Assembly: GCA_938029215.1 (NCBI GenBank) | Contig: CALHFG010000080.1 | Span: 1 to 58,579 of the forward strand | Source: an uncultured Acidimicrobiales bacterium | Lineage (GTDB): Bacteria; Actinomycetota; Acidimicrobiia; Acidimicrobiales; SZUA-35 | DNA: 58,579 nucleotides | Direction: 5' to 3' | Shown: one piece after another, positions 51,482-58,579 of the stretch | Layout of the letters: the number at the start of each line of letters is the position of its first letter | Numbering within the stretch: position 1 is the stretch's first letter | Program-made: the position numbers and the translations under genes | The notes under the pieces: generated by a model | The model's input: the letters and a program-made list of their open reading frames with translations, nothing else | What the model was told of the DNA's origin: nothing | Database searches by the model: none

Positions 51482-51497
51482 ATTACGTCCACGTAAT
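51482..51497. promoter_or_regulatory. perfect palindrome upstream of the MerR gene
   Basis: ATTACGT-CC-ACGTAAT is a perfect inverted repeat (7 + 2 + 7) lying 14-29 bases upstream of the MerR start codon, within its 5' leader or promoter. It is a strong candidate operator for the MerR protein itself. The palindrome is seen directly; binding is inferred. Confidence 0.55.
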
Positions 51498-51610
51498 TAC
51501 CACGATGTGAATAAGCCGTTTGGCTGACAGTACGCTCGGCTGGCAAGCGCGGTCAACATCGCGGCCGCAACTAGTAGTCAAATCGTCACATAGGGAAGTG
51601 ATCGCTCCGA

Positions 51611-52537
51611 ATGACTGAACCGAGGCAAGCACTGGCGATTGCGGAAGAAGTGCTGGGTATCTCGCTGGAAGGAGCAGAGGCGACGCTCATCGGCGCCGAA
51701 CTTGGAGTCTTTTCAACGGTCTATCGCGTTTCGGGGGACTTCCCGTCTGTGGTGGTCAAATTGCCACGGTCCGGACCCAATGGTGATGCCGCTCGATCCA
51801 TGGGTGCCTATGAGCGGGAGCAGGTCGCATACGAGCATTTACTGATCGAGGGTCTGCGGGTACCAAAGTGCTTCGGTGTCGCCCAGACCGCTCATGGCCC
51901 GGCTTTTGTGCTGGAAGATTTGTCGAGTTTTGGTGCCGTCGACCAGATCGACGGACTCGCTGCGACCGAGGCGATGGCGATCGTCGATCCGCTGTATGAG
52001 TGTCATGCTGCCATCTCGGTTGAGGCTGCCCTTGCGCACCGAGTGAGGTCGATCACCCCTCGAGCCTTTGATCCTGACGCCTTGCGTCGAGGGCTAGAAC
52101 TGGTTCCAAACCGAGCGGTGTTTGAGAACCTGTTGTCTCAGCGATCCGAGCGCATCGAGGCGTTCGCCGCCCTGGAAGATCCGGTGGTCTGTCACGGTGA
52201 TCCCCGAGCCGACAACCTGGTGATTTCGCCGTCGGTGAAACTCTTCGACTGGCAGCAAATCGCGGTGCAGGCGGGCGAAACCGATTTGGCGTGGCTCGCG
52301 GCCACCAGTTTGGAGCCCAGGGTTCGGCGATCGTGCGAGGGCGACATCGTGAGCCGGTACGCGCTTCGTACCAATCGCAGCTTCGATCGGGCGTGGGATC
52401 GCTATCAGAAGTCCATGATCGTACCCGGGTTGGCGGTTCTGATGCTGGCGCAGCGGCGGGCCGAGGGGCGCCTTCAGAAGCTGGTGGAGGTAAGCATCGA
52501 GCGGATTGCGTCAGCTGTAACCGATCACTTCGGTTGA
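51611..52537 (+). CDS. aminoglycoside-phosphotransferase-like kinase
   Basis: A 308-residue small-molecule kinase-fold protein. FSTVYRVSGDFPSVVVKLPR holds the ATP-binding lysine, VCHGDPRADNLV the catalytic loop (HGDxxxxN), and LFDWQ the metal-binding Asp. This layout is shared by APH, choline kinase and acyl-CoA dehydrogenase-associated kinases; nothing specifies resistance. Convergent end overlaps the diguanylate cyclase by 13 bases. The substrate is unknown. Confidence 0.82.
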   Translation: MTEPRQALAIAEEVLGISLEGAEATLIGAELGVFSTVYRVSGDFPSVVVKLPRSGPNGDAARSMGAYEREQVAYEHLLIEGLRVPKCFGVAQTAHGPAFVLEDLSSFGAVDQIDGLAATEAMAIVDPLYECHAAISVEAALAHRVRSITPRAFDPDALRRGLELVPNRAVFENLLSQRSERIEAFAALEDPVVCHGDPRADNLVISPSVKLFDWQQIAVQAGETDLAWLAATSLEPRVRRSCEGDIVSRYALRTNRSFDRAWDRYQKSMIVPGLAVLMLAQRRAEGRLQKLVEVSIERIASAVTDHFG

Positions 52538-54000
52538 GTGTCCTCGGTGTCGGATTCAGCTGCAGTCTCGATCTCGACGATTGGGTTGGCCAGGAGCGCT
52601 CGGTTCTTGCCCATGCCCTTGGCTTCGATGAGCGCTCGGTCGGCGAGGTCCAGTGTTTCGGCGCTCGTGGCGCCCTCGTTGTGGAGCGCAACGCCAGCGG
52701 ACAGCGTGGTGTGGTCGGCGGTCTCGGCCCAGCCAACGACAATGCGTTCGGCAACGGTGAGCGGGTCGGCGAATGCCTGACGGGCAACGATGAGGAACTC
52801 GTCCCCGCCGAGACGGGCGCTGGTATCGCTGTCACGCAGCGTCGTTTTGAGGTGCTTGCTCAGCATCCGCAGAACCTCATCGCCGGCAGCATGGCCGAAG
52901 GTGTCGTTGACTTTCTTGAACCCGTCGAGGTCGAGCAGCACGACGGCGTCACCGGCGGCCAGAGAACGAAGTAGGCGGTCGGCATGGCGTCGATTTCCCA
53001 GATCGGTCAGCGGGTCGATCAAGGCTCGGCGATTCAGTTGATCGATGATGTAGAGGTGACCGATGGCAATAGACACGCTGTTTTGGAAGATGTAGGCCAT
53101 GTCGATCACAAACTCGTGATCGGTTGACTTGACGGGGTGCATCAATACCGCGCCAGCGGGAGTCCCGTCGTCGGTCGGCAGCGGGATGAGCAGAATCTGG
53201 CCGTGACGCTCGGTGGACACAAGCACTGGATCGGAGCCGTTGACCGCATCGGCGATGAGTTTTGCGGCGGTCGCTTCGGGCACCGCGTTTACCGGCGCTC
53301 CTTGGGTAACGGTGAAGATTTCGCCCGTAGCGTCGCGCATGACGACCGTGGCTCGTTGGGCGCCGAAGGAATCGATGGCGGCATCAGCGATCTGGGTGCT
53401 GGCTTCTTCGAGGGTTGACGGTCGCCGAAATTGTTTCAGCACCGCGCTGAGCCGATCGAGCTCGGAGAGGCGCCGGTCGTTTCGGTCGCCTACCTCGGTG
53501 GTCTTGGTAGTGAGGTACGACACGAGCTCGGCCACCAGTGCCAGCGCAGGAACCGCGACCACCGGCAACGCCAGGGTGATGTCTTCGGGGTCGGCCTGGC
53601 GGGCCAGCAACAACAGGACCAGAACGAGGGGCGCAGCGGCGAGGGCAACGCCGGGAGGCGACACAAAACCTACGTAGATCAGGATGAATGCGGCAACCAG
53701 GGTGAGTCCCACGATGCCAGCAGCGGTGTCGACGACACCGCCGAACAGAACGGCGGCCATCGTGGCTTCCGCAACCAGGATCGGTGGAATCAACCGAAAG
53801 GAAGGTCGCCGGGTCACAAGACCGGAAATGATCGTCGCGGCTCCTGCCGCTACCAGCAGGATGCCGATTATCCCCATCGCGGCCCGCTCGCCGGACGACC
53901 GATCGCCAAAGATTAGGTTGAGGAGTGCGAGGAGGGCGGACGCGACGAACAATGTTGCTGCCGCCGCCTCAATTCGCCTCGTCCAGAATCTTTCCGCCAC
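52525..54000 (-). CDS. membrane diguanylate cyclase (GAF-GGDEF)
   Basis: About 491 residues. Six or so transmembrane segments lie in the first 150 residues, followed by a GAF-like region (roughly 190-320) and a GGDEF domain with an intact signature in ARLGGDEFLIV and IDPLTDLGNRRHADRLL at its start. It should make c-di-GMP. Start: GTG 54000 has GGAG five bases upstream; GTG 54006 and GTG 54087 are alternatives. Its intact active site contrasts with the degenerate GGDEF-EAL protein at 36233. Confidence 0.87.
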   Translation of the reverse strand: MAERFWTRRIEAAAATLFVASALLALLNLIFGDRSSGERAAMGIIGILLVAAGAATIISGLVTRRPSFRLIPPILVAEATMAAVLFGGVVDTAAGIVGLTLVAAFILIYVGFVSPPGVALAAAPLVLVLLLLARQADPEDITLALPVVAVPALALVAELVSYLTTKTTEVGDRNDRRLSELDRLSAVLKQFRRPSTLEEASTQIADAAIDSFGAQRATVVMRDATGEIFTVTQGAPVNAVPEATAAKLIADAVNGSDPVLVSTERHGQILLIPLPTDDGTPAGAVLMHPVKSTDHEFVIDMAYIFQNSVSIAIGHLYIIDQLNRRALIDPLTDLGNRRHADRLLRSLAAGDAVVLLDLDGFKKVNDTFGHAAGDEVLRMLSKHLKTTLRDSDTSARLGGDEFLIVARQAFADPLTVAERIVVGWAETADHTTLSAGVALHNEGATSAETLDLADRALIEAKGMGKNRALLANPIVEIETAAESDTEDTQPK

Positions 54001-54123
54001 GCTCACTCCGTGTCTCGACCCCAAAACTACGGCATCTGCCGTTGAATAGCCGGGAGGGTCTGACTCATTAGGGTGCCTTGCCCACACAGAGTGACTGAAT
54101 GGGCAAAGCTGCGGGTCATCAGA

Positions 54124-54828
54124 TCAGGCGATGTCGTCATCGGTGAACAGGGTTCCGATGTGACTGGCATCGTTGAAGCTCCGGATGATCCAGTCGGCGG
54201 GCGTTCGAACCAGCTCGGTGATCGATCCGTTCCGGGCACCAGACAGACGGAATGCGTTGACTTGGAGGGCGTGGCCGACCGCCGCTCCGATGACTCCGCC
54301 ATGGCAGAACACCGCAACGGTCTGGTCTACATGGTCTCGATGTATCTGATCAAGTGCCCCCACCACTCGCTCGGTGAGCTCCAAGTTGGTCTCCGCACCA
54401 GGTAGTTCGCCCCACTCTTTACTGGCGCGCACGGCTTGAACCGCCGGATGGTCCTCTTCGGACATCACCCGAAATTGGCCTCCTTCACCGATTCCCAGGA
54501 AGATTTCTCGTAGATCGGCAACGATCGTGACATCCAGGCCGTTACGGGCGGCCAGGGGAGCAGCTGTTTGTTGGGTTCTGGTGAGCGTTGAGGCATACAT
54601 CGCATCGAAGTGTTCGCCCGCCAGCCGTTCTGCTACCCGCTCGGCTTGCGCCAGCCCTCGCGGCGAAAGATGTGGGTCGCCATGGCCATCGATCAGGTCG
54701 AACGGCACGCCCTTTACCGCTGGCATCGACTGTCCGTGACGAACCAGGACCAGCCGGGTGGAGCCAGGAGGCGGGGTGAACTCGAACTGGGGATAGGTCT
54801 TGGGTACGTTCTCGTCAGATGTAGCCAT
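54124..54828 (-). CDS. histidine phosphatase family protein
   Basis: A 234-residue phosphoglycerate-mutase-like phosphatase. The phosphorylated histidine is in RLVLVRHGQSMPAV (near residue 30); the second catalytic histidine is in VFCHGGVIGAAVGHAL. SPRGLAQAERVAERL and MYASTLTRTQQTAAPLA are conserved. Start ATG 54828; the longer frame is unsupported. It lies upstream of the diguanylate cyclase on the same strand. The substrate is unknown. Confidence 0.88.
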   Translation of the reverse strand: MATSDENVPKTYPQFEFTPPPGSTRLVLVRHGQSMPAVKGVPFDLIDGHGDPHLSPRGLAQAERVAERLAGEHFDAMYASTLTRTQQTAAPLAARNGLDVTIVADLREIFLGIGEGGQFRVMSEEDHPAVQAVRASKEWGELPGAETNLELTERVVGALDQIHRDHVDQTVAVFCHGGVIGAAVGHALQVNAFRLSGARNGSITELVRTPADWIIRSFNDASHIGTLFTDDDIA

Positions 54829-54949
54829 CGATCGCCACCGTAGTGATGAGCGCCCGGCTTGGCTCGGATTCAGCACAATCGGGACACGCTCCGACACCGG
54901 TGGCCCAACGGCGTCAAACGTGCTGCTGCTAGTTCCGAGCCTCAGCCAT

Positions 54950-56632
54950 CTAGCGGCCGTAGTTGTTTCGCAGAATGAATTCCTCATTGAGGGCGACCCA
55001 GCGAACGACGCTTCCCCGATCGAGTTGATCAGTCTCCATGAGGTTCAGCCAGTAGGCGAAGCCGTCGGGGTCAGCCGGGCGGCCCAACATGTTCTGATAC
55101 ACCCGTGCAAGATACGCCTCGTGGTCATCGCCAGGAATGTCCTCGTAGAACTTCACAAACTCGGTCTGAAGCGGGTCGGAGAAGTAGGCCGTGATCTGAT
55201 CGATCGTCTGACCCTGGGCGTGCACCTCGAGGATCCAGTAGCGGGCGCCCCCAAGATCGGGTTGGCGATTGAAGAAGGCCGGGTAGAGCCGGAGAATTTC
55301 GCCGTGGACGATCGGGTCGAAGTCAACGGCATTGACGAATTCTTCGAACGTTGTTGCGGCTTCCATTGTCGAGCCTGGGACCGGTTCGAGTTCGGTCCAG
55401 TCGTATGGATTCACCGACGGAATCGGGTTGCTGTCCCTCCAAAGAAAGCCGTCCGTGTGGCCGTTGAGGTCGTCGGCCACGAGGTTCGTTGCCGAACTCT
55501 GGAACAACACCGAATTCCCATCAGCGGTGATGACCGGAGTTGAGGCGTCGCTGTTTCCAGATGCGGTCAGGCTTGTGAACGTGTTGCTGGGTTCGTCCCA
55601 GACGACCACGGTCTGGCTTGATGCCTGCGAGGTGACGTTGGTGGCCAGGTTGGTTGCAGTTGTGGAAAACGCAATCCGTTGGCCGTCGGCCGAGATGGTT
55701 CCGCCGTTGCTGTGGTTGTTGCCCTGGACGGTGAGGTTGGCAAGCCCGGTTACGGCATCCCACAGAAATAGGTCGTCGCGCTGGTTCAGGTCGTTGTCGA
55801 CGAGGTTCCAGGCTCTGGATGTAAAGGCGACCCGCGTGCCGTCGGCGTTTACTGAGGGGAGGAACGAACTCTCGACGGCTCCGGGCGTCAGAGAAGCGAT
55901 CTCCTCACCTCCGGTCTCACCCCGCTTACTCCAAAGAAAGATGCCAGAGATTCCGTCCCCGGGCGCCCCGCCGAAATCGGGAGAGGTCGAGGCGAAGACA
56001 ACGTGATCACCCCACTCGGAGATTTGGGGGTGGACTCCGAATTCGTTGCGTCCCAGTGTGATTTGGTCGCTTGCCGACAAGTCGTCGAGGTCGAGCCGCC
56101 ATATCTGGCCCTCGACGCTGGCGGCGAGGTAGCGACCTGTGCCCGACAACGACACATCGCTTACATCTTTCCCGGTTGCATAGATCGAGTACGCGGACCC
56201 GGACTCAACGTTATGGATGAAGAGGTTGAAGAACCCGTCGTTGGTGCCATCGCTCTGATTCGTGGCCAAGGAGACGAAAGCAATCGTGGACCCGTCGGCC
56301 GAAATGTGGGGCTCGTACGAATGGTCGTCGAAGTCCTCCGTGATGTTGTCGATTACGCCCGTCGCGGTGTCGAGGAGAAAGATGTCGTTCTTTCCGTTGA
56401 TGTCCCCGGGCGTCAGGTTTGAAGCTGTGGATCCAAAGACGACATAGCGCCCATCTCGTGAAATGCTGTACGCAAGAGTGGCGCCGTTGCCGAGCCCCGT
56501 GATGTTCGCCAGCGTGCCATCGAGGCCCGAAAGGTCCTGGGCCGCAACGAGCGAAGTCGACGCCAGCGGGACCAGAGCGGTAGTCATGAGAAGAGCCAGA
56601 GCGAGTGACCGGATGCGATGTGTCGGTGCCAT
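54950..56632 (-). CDS. secreted beta-propeller protein with C-terminal DUF4214 domain
   Basis: A 560-residue exported protein. A signal peptide (residues 1-31, IRSLALALLMTTALVPLAST) precedes a TolB/PD40-like propeller of repeated blocks such as SISRDGRYVVFGSTASNLTP, HISADGSTIAFVSLATNQSD and ADGQRIAFSTTATNLA. The final roughly 110 residues are a DUF4214 domain (LYPAFFNRQPDLGGARYWIL, YQNMLGRPADPDGFAYWLNL). DUF4214 occurs in surface and repeat proteins. ATG 56632 gives the signal peptide; the upstream extension to 56806 is not signal-like. The role is unknown; it may be adhesion or surface sensing. Confidence 0.85.
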   Translation of the reverse strand: MAPTHRIRSLALALLMTTALVPLASTSLVAAQDLSGLDGTLANITGLGNGATLAYSISRDGRYVVFGSTASNLTPGDINGKNDIFLLDTATGVIDNITEDFDDHSYEPHISADGSTIAFVSLATNQSDGTNDGFFNLFIHNVESGSAYSIYATGKDVSDVSLSGTGRYLAASVEGQIWRLDLDDLSASDQITLGRNEFGVHPQISEWGDHVVFASTSPDFGGAPGDGISGIFLWSKRGETGGEEIASLTPGAVESSFLPSVNADGTRVAFTSRAWNLVDNDLNQRDDLFLWDAVTGLANLTVQGNNHSNGGTISADGQRIAFSTTATNLATNVTSQASSQTVVVWDEPSNTFTSLTASGNSDASTPVITADGNSVLFQSSATNLVADDLNGHTDGFLWRDSNPIPSVNPYDWTELEPVPGSTMEAATTFEEFVNAVDFDPIVHGEILRLYPAFFNRQPDLGGARYWILEVHAQGQTIDQITAYFSDPLQTEFVKFYEDIPGDDHEAYLARVYQNMLGRPADPDGFAYWLNLMETDQLDRGSVVRWVALNEEFILRNNYGR

Positions 56633-56743
56633 ACCGACCACGAAGGTATAGGTCTCCGAATTACTGGACCATCGGTGATAACACTCACCAAGAGCATCAC
56701 GTGGTAGTCCCAATGACGCCCGTCTTTGGCACACTGGGCGGCA

Positions 56744-58579
56744 GTGAATACAGCGAAAAGCCCCCGTGTCCGTGAACTGTGGAATGACCGGGTGGAGGAT
56801 CCCCACGCCTGGCTCGAGGACCCTGAGTCAGAAGAAGTCTTGACGTTCCTCGAAGTTGAAAACGCCAAGGTGGCGGAAGTGGTCGATACGTTCGCCGGGC
56901 TGAAGGAATCGATCTTTAACGAAATCAAAGAGCGCGTGCAGGAAACCGACCTCAGCGTTCCCATCAAAAAGGGTCCTTGGGAGTACTACGGACGCACCGA
57001 GGAGGGCAAGCAGTACGGCCTGCACTGCCGACGACTAGCGCCGGTTGACGGTGGCGAGCCGGGGCCCGAGGTTGTGGTACTCGACGAGAACGAGCTGGCC
57101 GCAGGGCACGACTATTTCGACATGGGGGTCTTCGACATCTCCGAGGACCATTCGATGTGTCTGTATGGCGTCGATACCGATGGTGATGAGAAGTACGAAC
57201 TGTTCCTGCTTCATATCGAGACCGAAACGACCGAACCGCTCGGAATAGCAGGCGTGACGTCGGGATCGGCCTGGGACAACGCTGGCATGTCCTTCCTCTA
57301 TGTGCGCCCCGACGAAACTCAGCGTCCGTTCCAGGTCTGGCGTCACGTTCTCAACACCGACGCTGCGTCGGACACCCTGGTTTTCGAAGAACCCGACCCG
57401 CAATTCTTTCTTGGGTTGGGAAAAGAGCGCGACGACAGCTACGTCCATATCGGGCTCGGGTCAGCCATCACCGATGAGACGATGTTGATTCCGGCGGACG
57501 ACCTCACCATCCCGCCGGTTGTCGTTCAGGCCCGGTCATTCGGAATTGAATACAGCATCGGTCACCGCACTGCCACCAACGGCGAGAGCCGCTTCTTCAT
57601 GCACACCAATCGGGGTGCACAGAACTTCCGGTTGCTATCGGCTCCAGCGGACGTCGTCGCCTCCGGCAGGGCAACCGAAGCCGATTGGACCGAAGAGGTC
57701 CCGCATCGCTCAGAGGTAACGCTGGCCGGGTTCGACATATTCAAGCAACACATGATTCTCGTTGAGCGCAGCCATGGACTATTGCAATTGAGAATTCGTG
57801 ATCTCGACGCTGGTACCGAGTACGTCATGGAGCAACCCGAGGAGGTCAGCTCCGTCTATCCCGGGGCCAACCCGGATGCCAACGTGACCTCCTTCCGATA
57901 TGTGTACGCCAGCATGGTCACCCCGCCCATGGTTTGTTCGTATGACCTCCTAACCAAGGAACGAACTGTCCTCAAGCAGACACCGGTTCTCGGGGGATTC
58001 GATTCCGACACATATGAAACCGATCGCATCTGGGCGACCGCCGCAGACGGAACCAAAATTCCAATTGTCAAGGTATGGCGGAAAGATCGAGGTGAAGGTC
58101 CTCACCCCTGCGTGCTCTATGGCTACGGCGCCTACGAAGCGGCCATGGATCCCAGCTTCTCGGTGGCGCGACTCTCGCTGCTCGACCGGGGTTTCACGTT
58201 CGCCATTGGCCACGTTCGGGGCGGCGGCGAGATGGGTCGCTCATGGTACGAAGCAGGCAAATACGAGAACAAGGTCCGCAGCTTTACTGACTTCGAAGCG
58301 TGTGCTCGCGAGCTCATCAGCCAGGGCATCACGTCGGCGCCCCAGCTGGCAATCCGCGGCGGCTCGGCCGGCGGCCTGCTAGTCGGCGCGGCCCTCAACC
58401 TCGACCCATCGTTGTTCGGTGCGGTCGTGGCCGAGGTCCCATTCGTCGATGTCATCAACACGATGGTCGACACCACCCAGCAACTAACCGCAATCGAGTG
58501 GGACGAGTGGGGAAACCCGCTGGAGTCCGAAGAGATCTATCGGGCTATGAAGAGCTACAGCCCATACGAGAACGTCGTC
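56744..58579 (+). CDS. ptrB: oligopeptidase B-like S9A serine peptidase, partial at right edge
   Basis: The first 612 codons are present and the frame runs off the right end. It opens with RVEDPHAWLEDPESEEVLTF, the conserved N-terminal block of prolyl oligopeptidase and oligopeptidase B, followed by the propeller domain and the start of the hydrolase domain (YGYGAYEAAMDPSF, FAIGHVRGGGEMGRSWYEAG). The nucleophile is S541 in IRGGSAGGLLVG; the Asp and His of the triad lie outside. GTG 56744 is the start. It cleaves short peptides after basic residues in the cytosol (family knowledge). It is divergent from the propeller/DUF4214 gene. Confidence 0.92.
   Translation, partial: MNTAKSPRVRELWNDRVEDPHAWLEDPESEEVLTFLEVENAKVAEVVDTFAGLKESIFNEIKERVQETDLSVPIKKGPWEYYGRTEEGKQYGLHCRRLAPVDGGEPGPEVVVLDENELAAGHDYFDMGVFDISEDHSMCLYGVDTDGDEKYELFLLHIETETTEPLGIAGVTSGSAWDNAGMSFLYVRPDETQRPFQVWRHVLNTDAASDTLVFEEPDPQFFLGLGKERDDSYVHIGLGSAITDETMLIPADDLTIPPVVVQARSFGIEYSIGHRTATNGESRFFMHTNRGAQNFRLLSAPADVVASGRATEADWTEEVPHRSEVTLAGFDIFKQHMILVERSHGLLQLRIRDLDAGTEYVMEQPEEVSSVYPGANPDANVTSFRYVYASMVTPPMVCSYDLLTKERTVLKQTPVLGGFDSDTYETDRIWATAADGTKIPIVKVWRKDRGEGPHPCVLYGYGAYEAAMDPSFSVARLSLLDRGFTFAIGHVRGGGEMGRSWYEAGKYENKVRSFTDFEACARELISQGITSAPQLAIRGGSAGGLLVGAALNLDPSLFGAVVAEVPFVDVINTMVDTTQQLTAIEWDEWGNPLESEEIYRAMKSYSPYENVV

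Noticed and set aside
51611-52537. Aminoglycoside resistance gene
   Set aside because: Only the generic kinase motifs are present; the same fold serves many metabolites and nothing here indicates an antibiotic substrate.
52291-52974. 227-aa open frame on the plus strand
   Set aside because: It spans the end of the phosphotransferase gene and the antisense of the diguanylate cyclase; no motif support.

Overview
The window is about 58.6 kb of dense, moderately high-GC bacterial chromosome. It reads as an actinobacterium, most likely of the class Acidimicrobiia; this is inferred from gene content and order, not from a marker tree. The pointers are an F420-type luciferase-like oxidoreductase, the actinobacterial gcvH-garA-ftsR-DUF151 gene order, an scpA-scpB-rluB-cmk-der type block, a DUF2079 membrane protein, a DUF4214 secreted protein, frequent GTG starts and many 4-base GTGA/ATGA stop-start overlaps. 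No rRNA, CRISPR array, phage or transposase was seen. One tRNA (Pro, anticodon GGG) is present. Both ends cut through genes: a class III aminotransferase on the left and an oligopeptidase B-like serine peptidase on the right.

Layout. 1-5.7 kb: an accessory metabolic island with a class III aminotransferase, a DegT-type aminotransferase, a histidinol-dehydrogenase-like enzyme resembling sulfopropanediol dehydrogenase HpsN, and a divergent PLP decarboxylase of the glutamate/cysteine-sulfinate type followed by an SCO6745-family gene. 5.7-9.8 kb: flavoprotein, EamA exporter, GNAT acetyltransferase, AcuI-like reductase. 9.9-15 kb: pyrG, then a Nudix-HD-SelD operon in which SelD is fused to a flavoprotein. 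15-17.1 kb: trpS translationally coupled to a solute-binding lipoprotein. 17.1-40.5 kb: the housekeeping block scpA-scpB-rluB-aroH-tyrA-cmk-plsC ... ispH ... DUF512-der. It is interrupted twice, by a two-component system plus MMPL transporter (22.4-26.7 kb) and by about 9.7 kb carrying DUF4173-kinase-regulator, a COG2907-DUF1365-Cfa lipid-modification triad, a Thr/Pro-repeat surface protein and a degenerate GGDEF-EAL protein.

40.5-45.4 kb: uracil-DNA-glycosylase-like gene, a 37-bp direct repeat, a SpoIIE phosphatase, a small zinc-ribbon membrane protein, a four-repeat FN3 secreted protein, an LLM oxidoreductase and tRNA-Pro. 45.4-51.5 kb: an SRAP protein, a DUF2079 protein and a CDP-alcohol phosphatidyltransferase, leading into gcvH-garA-like-ftsR-like-DUF151, with a second MerR gene facing them. 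51.6-58.6 kb: phosphotransferase, membrane diguanylate cyclase, histidine phosphatase, secreted propeller/DUF4214 protein and the truncated peptidase.

The most interesting part is the left island. HpsN-like dehydrogenase, aminotransferases and a cysteine-sulfinate-decarboxylase-like enzyme together could convert C3 sulfonates to C2 sulfonates (dihydroxypropanesulfonate to sulfolactate, sulfopyruvate, cysteate, taurine and sulfoacetaldehyde). Both of its regulatory intervals share the 8-mer TGTCTAAC, and one also has a perfect AGTTAG-N5-CTAACT palindrome, which suggests a common regulator. The substrate assignment is a hypothesis; the gene families and motifs are read directly from the sequence.
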